Counted from the stretch's first letter, positions 9,152 through 18,033 are shown. The stretch is DNA of 64,000 bases from Sneathiella glossodoripedis JCM 23214 (GCF_000616095.1 NZ_BAMS01000002.1:124001-188000), one strand, 5' to 3'. Notes: a model not told the origin generated them from the letters alone. Numbers and translations: made by a program.

Positions 9152-9799
9152 TCACAGTCCCGCAAAAGGAGAAAATATAAAACTATAGTTCTCTTGTAAA
9201 AGAGGGCAGGGCGTCATGGTGTAAATCAGTCCTGTACGGGGTTTTCGATGATTTCCACTTTGAATTTGAAGGTTGAATTGGAAAAAACCTCCCGTCGCGC
9301 CGCAGAGGGGGAGGCTTTGACTCTGCGCATAAACGAACAATGCGGTCAACTGACCGGATTGATCGGAACTCGCAATGCCCTGGCGGTGTTCAAGGGCCCA
9401 GTATATAAGCGTCTCCCCTATATGCTCGCCCGTTTCAAGGGGCAGATTTAAAGGGTATCGCGCTCGCTTCGCCCAGATGAGGACCGATGCGTCGCCAGCG
9501 TCTGGATTAGGGGGCTGCTGGCTTGGCCATATCTGTCCGATCACCCAAATTTCCTGGCACGGATTTGCGTGCAGGTCACCGTTTCGCAGTTTTACTTCGG
9601 ATGGGGTGAGCAGTGAAAGGAGTGTTGAGGGCGGGTATTTTAGAAACCGGGCAAGCGGGTAGAGTTCAGAAAGTTTAAGTTGGCGTTTGTTTTTGAGAAT
9701 TTCACTTACTCTGGAGGGCGGTAAACTCAAGGCCTGAGCCAGGTCTGTTTTGCTATATCCCAACTGATCAAGCCTCTGTTCAATCCAGTAGTGTTTCAT
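9152..9799 (-). CDS. Xre-type repressor flanking the phage cluster
   Basis: The N-terminus is an Xre helix-turn-helix: RLDQLGYSKTDLAQALSLPP followed by SRVSEILKNKRQLKLSELYPLARFL. The rest (70-180) is beta-rich, without the Ser/Lys pair of a LexA-type S24 peptidase that I can see. The gene faces away from the phage cluster and has a perfect palindrome in its upstream region, as expected of a lysogeny-type repressor. The last 40 residues look wrong: a different frame from about 9325 reads RVKASPSAARREVFSNSTFK then FKVEIIENPVQD and stops at 9226. The annotated C-terminus may therefore reflect another indel. Confidence 0.7.
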   Translation of the reverse strand: MKHYWIEQRLDQLGYSKTDLAQALSLPPSRVSEILKNKRQLKLSELYPLARFLKYPPSTLLSLLTPSEVKLRNGDLHANPCQEIWVIGQIWPSQQPPNPDAGDASVLIWAKRARYPLNLPLETGEHIGETLIYWALEHRQGIASSDQSGQLTALFVYAQSQSLPLCGATGGFFQFNLQIQSGNHRKPRTGLIYTMTPCPLLQENYSFIFSPFAGL

Positions 9800-9830
9800 A
9801 TTGTCATCTTGTCTCTAGTTTTCCTTTGCA

Positions 9831-9847
9831 TTTACGATTTTCGTAAA
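9831..9847. promoter_or_regulatory. Perfect palindromic operator
   Basis: TTTACGATTTTCGTAAA: a perfect 7-bp inverted repeat with a TTT centre. It lies between the repressor start (9799) and the divergent rightward promoter (9853). It is the best candidate binding site for the repressor. Confidence 0.7.
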
Positions 9848-9852
9848 AACCG

Positions 9853-9881
9853 TTGACTATTTCAATATTCTAATTTATCTT
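9853..9881 (+). promoter_or_regulatory. Candidate rightward promoter of the phage cluster
   Basis: TTGACT (9853-9858) and TATCTT (9876-9881) at 17-bp spacing, five bases from the palindromic operator. It would transcribe the gene at 10083. Confidence 0.5.
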
Positions 9882-9968
9882 ATAGGTTGTATTTGGATCA
9901 AAGTAATAACCTTAAAAAGCATATTAATTTGATTTTGACAAGGAAAACTGCGGCTTAAGCAGAAAGCG

Positions 9969-9994
9969 AATGCCACCGCTAAAGTGGCATTTTA
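9969..9994 (+). terminator. Hairpin with T run in the leader
   Basis: An 8-bp stem (AATGCCAC pairing with GTGGCATT), a seven-base loop and a TTTT run. It lies between the candidate rightward promoter and the first phage gene, so it could attenuate that transcript. Confidence 0.5.
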
Positions 9995-10082
9995 AAACAA
10001 AAAAACAGGGTAGTGTGTAGAGGCTAGAAAACAGATTTGATGGGAATGTATAATCAGAATTTTGGTTTAGAGGGGTGAATTT

Positions 10083-10634
10083 ATGTCATCAGAAACAAAA
10101 AACAAGGTCAACTTACCTATTGTGGGTGGGGCCAGATGCATTGGCCGTCAAAAATTTAATGTAAATCCGGCGGCGAATGAAAATATTCCGCAGCAGGAAA
10201 TACAGAAAGCATTACGGGAAAATGAGCGGCGTATTCAGGCGGGGGAGGCACCTGTGCGCAAGCAACTGGCGTTCTGGCGCAGTTTTTCTGACGCTCAAAT
10301 TCAACATGCCCAGCAAATCTATGTGGGCTTCTTACGGCTGTATGGGGGAGGGCTGCGCACGCAGGATTACTCGTTTATGCCACGGGCAACATCCTTTGGA
10401 GAGGGTAGACCAACAGCATCAGAAGAGCTGTTCTCTCTTTGGGCCCGCACTGGTGTGGTCGAAGATGTTCAGCTGACGCCGATTCTTGAGATTCTCATTT
10501 TTGGTCTAAGCTGCAGGCAGGTCGATAGGAAACAGGGGCGGCGTAAAGGGTACGCGCGCGAAAATTTGGTTCGGGGATTGGCGCTTTACGCTAGGTTACA
10601 GGAAAAATACACCAAATTAGAGAAAACTACTTGA
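10083..10634 (+). CDS. Hypothetical phage gene in Q-like position
   Basis: A 183-residue soluble basic protein with good ribosome-binding site AGAGGGG. It is mainly helical (QQEIQKALRENERRIQAGEA, DAQIQHAQQIYVGFLRLYGG) and ends in a charged helix ARLQEKYTKLEKTT. I do not recognise a family. Its position suggests a regulator: it is the first gene after the repressor operator, and it is followed at once by a near-consensus promoter and a strong terminator before the terminase genes. That is the arrangement of the lambda Q gene with pR' and tR'. An antiterminator role is therefore an inference from layout only. Confidence 0.6.
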   Translation: MSSETKNKVNLPIVGGARCIGRQKFNVNPAANENIPQQEIQKALRENERRIQAGEAPVRKQLAFWRSFSDAQIQHAQQIYVGFLRLYGGGLRTQDYSFMPRATSFGEGRPTASEELFSLWARTGVVEDVQLTPILEILIFGLSCRQVDRKQGRRKGYARENLVRGLALYARLQEKYTKLEKTT

Positions 10635-10659
10635 CATCTCGGGGTCGTTTGGGTACTAT
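10631..10659 (+). promoter_or_regulatory. Near-consensus sigma70 promoter
   Basis: TTGACA (10631-10636), 17-bp spacer, TACTAT (10654-10659). It overlaps the stop codon of the preceding gene. The predicted start near 10666 is only about ten bases before a terminator hairpin. Confidence 0.72.
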
Positions 10660-10674
10660 ATTTCTCACAGTTCG

Positions 10675-10717
10675 AAAAGGGTCCGAAAAACCAGCTATGT
10701 TTTTCGGGCCTTTTTCT
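10675..10717 (+). terminator. Terminator just after the promoter
   Basis: A long hairpin: AAAGGGTCCGAAAAA pairs with TTTTTCGGGCCTTT with one mismatch, followed by a T-rich tract. It would end transcripts from the promoter at 10631 after about 50 bases unless antitermination occurs. Confidence 0.75.
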
Positions 10718-10888
10718 TTGGTTGTTTAGGCATGAATACATTATTTAATGCCTTGAATTAAAAATATTATTTCTGTTTCTAGGGGGTGCTGTTTCATTTT
10801 TTGAGACGACTATCGGAGCAGAAATTTTCAAAGGCATATTTTATAGCCTTCGTTTTCATACTCATTCAAAAGTAGAAAAGGAATCCAT

Positions 10889-11413
10889 ATGGGGTTGCCA
10901 GGATTAACAGAGGGTTTAGCCCGTCTGAAAGCACTGTCGCTGCGAAAATTCCAGCAAATCAAGGATATGGGTGGAGTATTGGATTGGTTGCAACAACCAT
11001 CCAATCAGTTCTCCGCTGTTGCACTGCGGGAAGTCTTTTTTCCTGAAGCCGAGGCGCAGGCGGTCAGGCGCTTTTTGGCCGATATGTTCGCTGGTGAAAT
11101 CATACTTATCGCAGATCAGAAAGAACTTGGCGAAAATGAACGCTCTGACACTCAATCCTCTGGTAAAGCAACTTCTGCCGATAACTCGGAGACAGTCGCC
11201 CGCTCTAAATTGCGCATCGATATTCGCCGCTGGCTGATGGAGCAGTTTTCGCCCGCCATTTATGGCCCCAATAAAAACACTGGCAGCATGAAAGACAAAG
11301 GAAAAGAAATCCTCAATTCCATCCGGGCCAAGGTTTATCTGCCGGAAAATGGTCGTGATGCGAATGCGCCCACTGATTTGCACTCTGATCCCGTATCGAA
11401 ACGGAATTCCTGA
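10889..11413 (+). CDS. Phage terminase small subunit (probable)
   Basis: A 174-residue protein directly upstream of the large terminase gene. The segment KLRIDIRRWLMEQFSPAIYG (about 110-129) resembles the conserved (R)VDxRKWxxxKLxPxxYG motif of many small terminase subunits, which bind the packaging start site. The rest is helical with an acidic, Ser-rich middle. Ribosome-binding site AAAAGGAA precedes the ATG. Its stop is one base from the start of the large subunit, so translation is coupled. The call rests on position and one motif. Confidence 0.65.
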   Translation: MGLPGLTEGLARLKALSLRKFQQIKDMGGVLDWLQQPSNQFSAVALREVFFPEAEAQAVRRFLADMFAGEIILIADQKELGENERSDTQSSGKATSADNSETVARSKLRIDIRRWLMEQFSPAIYGPNKNTGSMKDKGKEILNSIRAKVYLPENGRDANAPTDLHSDPVSKRNS

Positions 11414-11414
11414 T

Positions 11415-12746
11415 ATGCCGGTCGCTGAGCTGAACTTCCGTCCTCAGGCAGGGCCGCAGGAGAATTTTTTGGCTAGCCCTGCGGATATTGCCATTTATGG
11501 CGGGGCAGCGGGTGGCGGTAAAAGTTTTGCATTATTGCTGGAGCCTCTTCGCCACATTCACGATCCGGGCTTTCGGGCTGTAATTTTCCGGCGGACCGCG
11601 AAACAGGTTCGCAATGAGGGCGGATTGTGGGATGCAGCGCGCCAGATTTATGGGCCCTTTGGTGTAACCGTGAAGGAAACTGATCTACTGATGCGCTTTC
11701 CCTCCGGTGCAACCATCAGCTTTGGTGCCATGGAACATGAAAAGAACCGCTATGATTGGCAAGGGACGGAAATCACCTATCTGGGATTTGATGAATTGAC
11801 CCATTTTACAGCTCGGCAGTTTTTTTATCTGCTTAGCCGTAATCGCAGCACTTGCGGGGTTGCGCCCTATGTGCGGGCAACCTGCAATCCGGATGCTGAT
11901 TGCTGGGTTGCCGATCTGATCCGCTGGTGGATTGATGAGAAAACTGGTTATCCCAAATCGGAGCGATCGGGCAAGTTGCAGCATTTCATGCGCGACGGGG
12001 ATCAGCTTGTCTTTCAGGACGATCCGGGCAAGTTGACGAAATCGCTCACCTTTATCGCCGCCAGTATAGACGACAATCAGATCCTGCTTGAAAAAGACCC
12101 TTCCTACAAAGCGACTTTGGGTGCTCTGGATGCGGTGGAGCGCGAGCGGCTCCTGCTCGGGAATTGGAAAATTCGCCCAGAAGGTGGGATGTATTTTCGC
12201 TATGAGTGGTTCCGGGTTGTGGAGCGCTCAGAGTTGCCGAAATTTTCTGTAAAAGTGCGGGCATGGGATCTTGCTGCCACAGCCGGCGGCGGGGACTATA
12301 CCGCCTGCATTCTGATGGGCCGTGATGATCGGGGGCGCTTTTACATTCTGGATATGGATCGTTTTCAGGGATCGCCCGCAGATGTTGAGCGTCGAATGCT
12401 TGATCATGCAAAGCGGGATGGCAAGGCGGTTCAGGTTTGTATTCCTCAGGATCCGGGGCAGGCCGGCCTGTCCCAGCGTCAGGCATTGGCGCGCTTGCTC
12501 GCAGGGTTTCTGGTCCGCGCAAGAATTCCAAGCGGGAATAAAATTCAGCGGTCAGCTCCTTTTTCCGCTCAGGTAGAATGCGGAAATGTCTATCTGTTAC
12601 GGGCGAGCTGGAATTCGGATTTTCTGATGGAACTTCAAAGTTTCCCCTCTGGAAAATATGACGATCAGGTGGATGCGGTCTCTGACGCCTTTGCCGCAAT
12701 TACCTCCGCTGGCCGCCGTGGGCAGCAGGAAATGTATGGAAGCTAA
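11415..12746 (+). CDS. Phage terminase large subunit
   Basis: The DNA-packaging motor ATPase/nuclease, 443 residues. Walker A is GGAAGGGKS (29-37), Walker B is YLGFDE (122-127), and the C-terminal RNase H-like nuclease shows Asp285 in RAWDLAATAGGGDYTA and the late acidic motif KYDDQVDAVSDAF near 420. The start is ATG 11415, immediately after the small subunit stop; the longer frame upstream is inside that gene. Both ATPase and nuclease centres look intact, so the protein should be active. Confidence 0.93.
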   Translation: MPVAELNFRPQAGPQENFLASPADIAIYGGAAGGGKSFALLLEPLRHIHDPGFRAVIFRRTAKQVRNEGGLWDAARQIYGPFGVTVKETDLLMRFPSGATISFGAMEHEKNRYDWQGTEITYLGFDELTHFTARQFFYLLSRNRSTCGVAPYVRATCNPDADCWVADLIRWWIDEKTGYPKSERSGKLQHFMRDGDQLVFQDDPGKLTKSLTFIAASIDDNQILLEKDPSYKATLGALDAVERERLLLGNWKIRPEGGMYFRYEWFRVVERSELPKFSVKVRAWDLAATAGGGDYTACILMGRDDRGRFYILDMDRFQGSPADVERRMLDHAKRDGKAVQVCIPQDPGQAGLSQRQALARLLAGFLVRARIPSGNKIQRSAPFSAQVECGNVYLLRASWNSDFLMELQSFPSGKYDDQVDAVSDAFAAITSAGRRGQQEMYGS

Positions 12747-12777
12747 CTGGCGACCTTTCAAAAATAAAGGAATGATG

Positions 12778-14010
12778 ATGTACGATCCTTCAAAAGAAAG
12801 CAGGGCTTATCTGGCCATGGCTGAAAAATGGGCCTTGCCGCGCTGCCTGATGGGCGGAACACCAGCGATGAAAGCCGCTGGTACCCGCTATCTGCCGCGT
12901 CATCCGGCCGAAAATTCTACCGTTTATACCGAGCGGGCGAAACGGGCTGTTCTTCGAAATTATTTTCGCCGGACCGTGCAAAAGATATCGGGGCGCCTTT
13001 TTGGGCATGCCATTACCGCAACACCCGATCTGAACCCCCGCCTGCAATCTTACTTACGCAACGTGGATCTTGCAGCCCAGGGGCTTAACAGCTTTGCCAA
13101 AAACTGGTTTGAAGATGCTTTGGTTTGCGGCATTTCCTATGCTCTGGTGGATTATCCAAAAGCAGCCGGTGGCTTTGATGAAATGAGGCCCTATGCTGTT
13201 CCCATTCGCGCAGAAAATCTGATTTTCGCAGCCGCCGATGAAAACAGTCTGTCGCCGCGCCTGTCGCAAATCCGCATTCGCGAACAGCACCCGGAAGTGA
13301 GCGGCTCCGATGAAAAACTGGTTGATCAGATCCGTGTTCTTACACCTGATGAATGGCAGCTTTACCGAAAATCTGACGGCAGAAACTGGTCAATGGTAGA
13401 TAGCGGCGAAAACTCTCTTGGGGAAGTGCCGCTCGTCGCCCTTTATACCAACCGCACAGGTTTTATGCAGGGAACTCCGCCGCTTGAGGATTTGGCCTAT
13501 CTGAACCTTGAGCATTATCAGATCCGTTCCGATCAGCGGAATGCCCTGAATGTGGCATCATTTCCCATTCTTGCCGCTTCCGGGTATGAAGCGGAAATTG
13601 ACGGCCCCATTGAAGTGGGCCCCAACAAGGTGCTGACCACCTCAGACACCAATGGCAAATATTATTATGTGGAAAGCAGCGGCGCGGCACTTGAAGCCGG
13701 AGCCCGCGAGCTTCACGAACTGGAAAAAGCAATTCAGCTTTTCGGCCTGCAGTTTGAAAGTGGCGCTGTGCCCGAAACTGCAACTGGTCGCCGGCTCGAT
13801 GCAGCTGATGCATTATCCCCGATTTATGGCATGGTGATGGAAATTGAGGACAGTCTCAATCAGATGATGCGTCTGTTTGCTAAATGGGACGGGATTGAAA
13901 ATACAGGATCGCTGTCCTTGACGCTAAGCCGCGAGGAAGTGCCGGGCAGGGAGGTAATAAAAGAAGAGCAGAAAGAGCGACAGCTTTTCAATGGCGCTGC
14001 CGATGGATAG
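12778..14010 (+). CDS. Phage portal protein, DUF4055 family
   Basis: A 410-residue protein in the portal position, with the DUF4055 pattern YLPRHPAENSTVYTERAKRA near the N-terminus, then a conserved helical core, YLNLEHYQIRSDQRNALNVA, and EAGARELHELEKAIQLFGLQ. Portals form the dodecameric ring at the head vertex through which DNA passes. ATG 12778, the third of three consecutive ATG codons, has an AAGGA site at the best distance. DUF4055 portals differ from the HK97-type portal of the Rhodobacter gene transfer agent. Confidence 0.85.
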   Translation: MYDPSKESRAYLAMAEKWALPRCLMGGTPAMKAAGTRYLPRHPAENSTVYTERAKRAVLRNYFRRTVQKISGRLFGHAITATPDLNPRLQSYLRNVDLAAQGLNSFAKNWFEDALVCGISYALVDYPKAAGGFDEMRPYAVPIRAENLIFAAADENSLSPRLSQIRIREQHPEVSGSDEKLVDQIRVLTPDEWQLYRKSDGRNWSMVDSGENSLGEVPLVALYTNRTGFMQGTPPLEDLAYLNLEHYQIRSDQRNALNVASFPILAASGYEAEIDGPIEVGPNKVLTTSDTNGKYYYVESSGAALEAGARELHELEKAIQLFGLQFESGAVPETATGRRLDAADALSPIYGMVMEIEDSLNQMMRLFAKWDGIENTGSLSLTLSREEVPGREVIKEEQKERQLFNGAADG

Positions 14011-14035
14011 CGCTTCCACTAGCCGTCAACCAATT

Positions 14036-14056
14036 GCCCCGCAAGGGGCTTTTTTT
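14036..14056 (+). terminator. Small hairpin with T run inside the cluster
   Basis: GCCCC-GCAA-GGGGC followed by seven T. It lies between the portal and scaffold genes, so it may attenuate or process the morphogenesis transcript rather than end it. Confidence 0.65.
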
Positions 14057-14081
14057 ATGTCCAAAATCAACGAGGATGATC

Positions 14082-14642
14082 ATGTTCGACTTTCCAGATA
14101 ACATTAATAATATCGATGAAGTTCCTGAAAAATATAGAAATTTATATACTGAAAATTCTGATGATCAGGGCGGTTTTCAACTTGATGAAAACCTGTCGCA
14201 AATGGCCAGTCGCGCTTCTGATCTGCAAGATCGGATCGATCAGTTAAACGCCCGTGAAAGTGAACTGGTTATCGAAAATACCGCCATTGCGGCGCTTGGC
14301 TCTGTGGGCGGAAATCCGGCGTTACTAATGCCATTTTTAAAAAACAGCCTGCAGGTCGCCACCGGTGATGACGGGCAGAAAACGGTTCACGTGCGCCCGG
14401 ATATGACAGGTGCCGCTGGTTTCAAGCCAGAGGATGGGCGCGACAGCGCCACCGATCTGGTCAGGTATCTGCGCACTCATCCTGATTTCAGTGCAGCTTT
14501 TACCGGCGGGCAGAAAAGCGGGGGCGGTATGAGCCCCGCCGCCGCCGGGGGTACGACCCTCACACTAAGATCAACTGAGCAATCAAGTATCAATGCGAAA
14601 CTTGAAGAGATCGCCGCAGGAAAAGTGACAGTTACGCCATAG
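14082..14642 (+). CDS. Candidate scaffolding protein
   Basis: A 186-residue acidic protein between portal and coat genes, where scaffolding proteins are usually coded. It has a coiled-coil-like helix (DENLSQMASRASDLQDRIDQLN), a middle domain (NPALLMPFLKNSLQVATGDD), and a Gly/Ala-rich tail SGGGMSPAAAGG. Scaffolds guide coat assembly and leave the finished head. ATG 14082 has GAGG six bases upstream. The identity is inferred from position and composition. No head protease gene is present, in line with P22-like assembly. Confidence 0.6.
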   Translation: MFDFPDNINNIDEVPEKYRNLYTENSDDQGGFQLDENLSQMASRASDLQDRIDQLNARESELVIENTAIAALGSVGGNPALLMPFLKNSLQVATGDDGQKTVHVRPDMTGAAGFKPEDGRDSATDLVRYLRTHPDFSAAFTGGQKSGGGMSPAAAGGTTLTLRSTEQSSINAKLEEIAAGKVTVTP

Positions 14643-14688
14643 GGACGGCGCGGCGAATTCCCTGATTTTAAACCAAAAGGAGAAATTT

Positions 14689-15818
14689 ATGACAAATGAT
14701 GTATCGGCTGTAATGCCGAAAATACTGGCGCGTGGTCTGCTGGGATTGCGTGAGCAGGCCATCATGCCGCGGCTGATCAATGGCAGTTTCAGCGCCGAAG
14801 CCGCAGAAAAAGGTGACACAATCGATGTTCCGATCCCCTTTGATCTGGAAGCGGAAAATGTAATACCCGGTGCGACACCTCCCACACCGGCTTCCAGTGA
14901 AATTCAAAAAGTACAGATCGAGTTGAATAACTGGAAAAAAGCGAGTTTTCATCTGACCGATAAGGAAATGATGGAAGTTGATGCCCATGAAAGCTTCATT
15001 CCCATGCAGGTTGGATCAGCCATTCGCGCCCTTGCCAATGCGGTAAACAAGTCCGTTCATGCGGAATATAAAGGCATTTACGGGCTTGTCGGAACGGCGG
15101 GGACAACGCCTTTTGCAAGCGGCACTTCTGATGCGACTGCTGCGCGAAAATTGCTGCTGAAACAGCGGGCACCAAAGGAAAATCGGTATGGGGTGCTGAA
15201 TTTTGATGCCGAAGCAAACGCCCTTGATCTGTCGGCTTTTGCAGATGCAGACAAGGCAGGTGGGAACAGCGTCAAAATCGAAGGGGAAATTGGCCGAAAG
15301 TTTGGAATTGACTGGTTTAGTGATGACCATGTGCTGCGCCATGAAACGGGCGCCGCAACGGGCGGGACGATTACAATTGACAGCGTCAGCGGAAATCAGG
15401 TGACGGCTTCGGGCTTTTCAGCCACTCCAGTGGTTGGTGATGTATTTTCCGCAACTGGGGGGGAGCAACACTATGCAGTCGTTGCTGTTACTGCCATCGA
15501 CTCAGATACTTTCAACATGCAGGTTTCCCCGGCGCCGGCCCGGAACTCATCGGCGGAACAGAGATTGAATTTGCCAGCAGTCACGAAGTCAATCTGGTGT
15601 TCAATCGTGATGCCTTTGCTTTTGCCAATCGCCCGCTTGCGCAAAGTGGTGCGGGCGCGGGACTTGGCAGTCAGATCATGTCCATGACTGATCCGCAAAC
15701 AGGTCTCTCCCTAAGGCTGGAAGTCAGCCGTCAGTATAAACAGGTGATCTGGGAGTTTGACATTCTATGGGGGGTTAAACTGGTGCGGCCTGAACTGGCT
15801 GTTCGCCTTGCCGGGTAA
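14689..15818 (+). CDS. Major capsid protein, P22 coat-like (frameshift)
   Basis: The head shell protein. The N-terminal MTNDVSAVMPKILARGLLGL and KGDTIDVPIPFDLEAENV, the middle FIPMQVGSAIRALANAVNKS, and the late LVFNRDAFAFANRPLA match the P22 gp5-like coat group. A small beta-rich insertion (about 225-275, GTITIDSVSGNQVTASGFSA) may correspond to the accessory domain of this fold. One base is missing near 15537: the frame reading GPELIGGTEIEFASSHEVNL continues to 15818. Restored length is 376 residues. It has an AAGGAG site and follows the scaffold candidate. Confidence 0.75.
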
Positions 15819-15886
15819 AGCGGCTTTTGTGGGGAAGGTTTTGGCCTTCCCCTTTTTGATGGATGCAAATGATACGGGGCGAAAGA

Positions 15887-16312
15887 ATGGGATTAATCGT
15901 TGAAACCGGAGAGGGCATTGAGGGTGCAAACAGTTATCTGTCGCTATCACAAGCGGATGCCCATTTTGCCGCACTGGGGAATGAAGAATGGGCAGCCGCA
16001 TCGGATGGCCTGCGGGAACAGGCATTGATACGCGCAAGCCAGCAGGCTGATTTTTATGACTATCCGGGCACTGTTTTGAAAATAGTGCAGGGTCTGAAAT
16101 GGCCGCGTAGCGGTGCAGTGGATGATGAGGGGCGTCAACTGCGCGGTCTGCCATTTGCACTTAAGGCTGCTGTTTTGGAACTGGCCCCCGGGTTTTTGCA
16201 AATCCCAGCGCCCACCACTGACGGTCCGCAGATTGTGCGTGAGAAGGTCGGGATGCTTGAACTTGTATATTCGGACAGGAAAGCCACTCCCGCTTTGCCA
16301 CACGATTACTGA
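15887..16312 (+). CDS. Head-tail adaptor, DnaT-like connector
   Basis: A 141-residue protein. The N-terminal GANSYLSLSQADAHFAALGN and ALIRASQQADF are typical of the small phage proteins labelled DnaT-like, which occupy the adaptor (gp6) position after the coat gene. Adaptors dock on the portal ring. ATG 15887 is chosen; in-frame ATGs at 15863 and 15869 are less well placed. It is a single short gene with no membrane segment. Confidence 0.7.
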   Translation: MGLIVETGEGIEGANSYLSLSQADAHFAALGNEEWAAASDGLREQALIRASQQADFYDYPGTVLKIVQGLKWPRSGAVDDEGRQLRGLPFALKAAVLELAPGFLQIPAPTTDGPQIVREKVGMLELVYSDRKATPALPHDY

Positions 16313-16361
16313 AACAGATTGGTGCCGCACGCAGCGCCTTGCAAGTGACAAGAGGGTAGCC

Positions 16362-16721
16362 ATGAACAAAAGCAGGATCAAACAGGTAATTGAGCGGGTA
16401 TTCAACCGCTCGGGCGAGTTCATCATTCCCGTGCAGGTCAAGCGTGTGCTGGAACAGAGCCATATTCCGGGCGGCGAGCCTGAAGTGAGTGAAATGACTT
16501 ATTCCGCCCGGCTGTTCCCTATGACGGCACGGCGCACGCGCAGCGCCATGGAAGAGGGGCCGGTGCTGGACAAAGCAGTGCAGCTCGCGCTGCTGCTGAT
16601 GGAAAATGAAATGCCGGCACCGGGCGATATTTTGCAGATTGGTGCAGATGAATTTGCAATCAATCAGGTGGCAAGCATGGATCACGGATCGGGGTTCCTG
16701 TTTGAGGTGTGGTATCAATGA
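16362..16721 (+). CDS. Head-tail stopper (probable)
   Basis: A 119-residue protein in the stopper (gp7) position. It is basic at the N-terminus (MNKSRIKQVIERVFNRSGEF) and then beta-rich (FIIPVQVKRVL, GDILQIGADEFAINQVASMD). The length and strand pattern fit minor head-tail joining proteins, but the match is by position rather than a signature motif. AGAGGG precedes the ATG. Its stop overlaps the next start as ATGA. Confidence 0.6.
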   Translation: MNKSRIKQVIERVFNRSGEFIIPVQVKRVLEQSHIPGGEPEVSEMTYSARLFPMTARRTRSAMEEGPVLDKAVQLALLLMENEMPAPGDILQIGADEFAINQVASMDHGSGFLFEVWYQ

Positions 16722-17107
16722 GTTACCGAAAAATTCAGGCAGCGCTGGAGGCGCATCTTGCCGGGCTCGGCGGGATCAGGGTGATTTTCCCGCAAAGCCG
16801 TCACAAGGCCCGCAAAGGTGAAGCATTTGTGGTCTGCAGTTTCTTGCCGGGAAAGACACGCCGGGTTCTTCTGGGGCCAGCTGAGCCACAGGAACGTCAG
16901 GGCAATTTTTTGCTGCATATTCATGAACGCAGTCACGCTGCGGCCATGTCCCTTCTCGATCGGTTAGCGGTGCATTTTACCAGTGGAACGGAACTCTCCT
17001 TTGAGGGGCAGTCCGTTTTTCTGAAAGGGCACGAAGCCGGAGCCGATCGCGGTGATCTAAACCATACAAACATACCGCTAAAGATTACCTGGCGGAGTTA
17101 TTTCTAG
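16718..17107 (+). CDS. Tail terminator/completion protein (probable)
   Basis: A 129-residue protein starting MSYRKIQAALEAHLAGLGGI. An N-terminal helix followed by beta strands is the usual fold of tail terminator proteins (DUF4128-like and gpU-like), and it sits in the gp8 position before the tail tube gene. Start ATG 16718 overlaps the previous stop by four bases. Tail terminators cap the tube end and join it to the head. Confidence 0.6.
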   Translation: MSYRKIQAALEAHLAGLGGIRVIFPQSRHKARKGEAFVVCSFLPGKTRRVLLGPAEPQERQGNFLLHIHERSHAAAMSLLDRLAVHFTSGTELSFEGQSVFLKGHEAGADRGDLNHTNIPLKITWRSYF

Positions 17108-17116
17108 GAGATATAG

Positions 17117-18022
17117 ATGACATTTTCCATGCAATCACATCATGAACTTCGGTTCATGGTGGAGGATACCTATGGTGAACTTCCAGCTGTTGCTGATTAT
17201 CAATTGCTTCGCCATACCGGATGTGATCTGGCACTGGCGCGCAGCTCCATCGAAAGTGATGAAATTCGAAGTGATCGATTAATCAGCCATTTCATCCATG
17301 GCACTGAAGATGTGGAAGGGGAGATCGAATTTGAACTGAGCTATGGCGCGCAGGATCAGTTACTGGCTGCAGTTTTGTTATCCGACTGGGTCGGGGATGA
17401 ACTTGTTAGCGGCTCAATGCCAAGAAGTTTCGTCATTGAACGCGGTTTTGCAGATGTGGGTGAGTATCAGCTATTCACCGGTTGTTCCATCGAAGCGATG
17501 GAGCTTTCCATTCAGCCTGAAAGTCTTGTCAGTGGCCGTTTTCACATTAGCGGGAAAACAGGCAGCTATGGATCAGGTTCAGTAGATTCAATGGCAACCT
17601 CACCCGTGCAATATGCCCCCATGGAAGCTTTCCTGGGCACCATTGAAGAGGGAGGCGCGCCCCTCGGCATTGTCACCGGGCTGGATTTGAAAATTGAAAA
17701 TGGCTTAAGCGGTATCAAGGCCCTTGGCAGCCGCAGCTCGGTTGCCGCCGGATATGGAAAATCCCGCATCAGCGGTGAATTGTCGATTTATTTTGAAAGT
17801 CAGTCGCTGCACCAAAAATTCTTCAGCCAAAGCCATAGCAGTCTGAAAGTCACACTCAGCGGTGACGGAGGCAGCTATGAAATAACGCTTCCACGTATTT
17901 TGTATATGAGTGCGGAAAACCCAGTACGGGCTGATCAGGCAGTGACCTGCACCTTCCGGTTTGTTGCCTTGGCAGATGCGGTAAGTGGCACAGACATTCG
18001 CCTGCGCCGTATCGCAGGGTAA
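17117..18022 (+). CDS. Phage tail tube protein
   Basis: A 301-residue protein, almost all beta, with repeats of the kind seen in two-domain tail tube proteins: DVEGEIEFELSYGAQDQLLA near 60 and ISGELSIYFESQSLHQKFF near 215. Two similar halves (about 1-150 and 155-301) are visible. It is the expected gp9 equivalent between terminator and chaperones. AGGAG precedes the ATG. It forms the hexameric rings of a non-contractile tail; no sheath gene is present. Confidence 0.75.
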   Translation: MTFSMQSHHELRFMVEDTYGELPAVADYQLLRHTGCDLALARSSIESDEIRSDRLISHFIHGTEDVEGEIEFELSYGAQDQLLAAVLLSDWVGDELVSGSMPRSFVIERGFADVGEYQLFTGCSIEAMELSIQPESLVSGRFHISGKTGSYGSGSVDSMATSPVQYAPMEAFLGTIEEGGAPLGIVTGLDLKIENGLSGIKALGSRSSVAAGYGKSRISGELSIYFESQSLHQKFFSQSHSSLKVTLSGDGGSYEITLPRILYMSAENPVRADQAVTCTFRFVALADAVSGTDIRLRRIAG

Positions 18023-18033
18023 GGGGGGATTTC

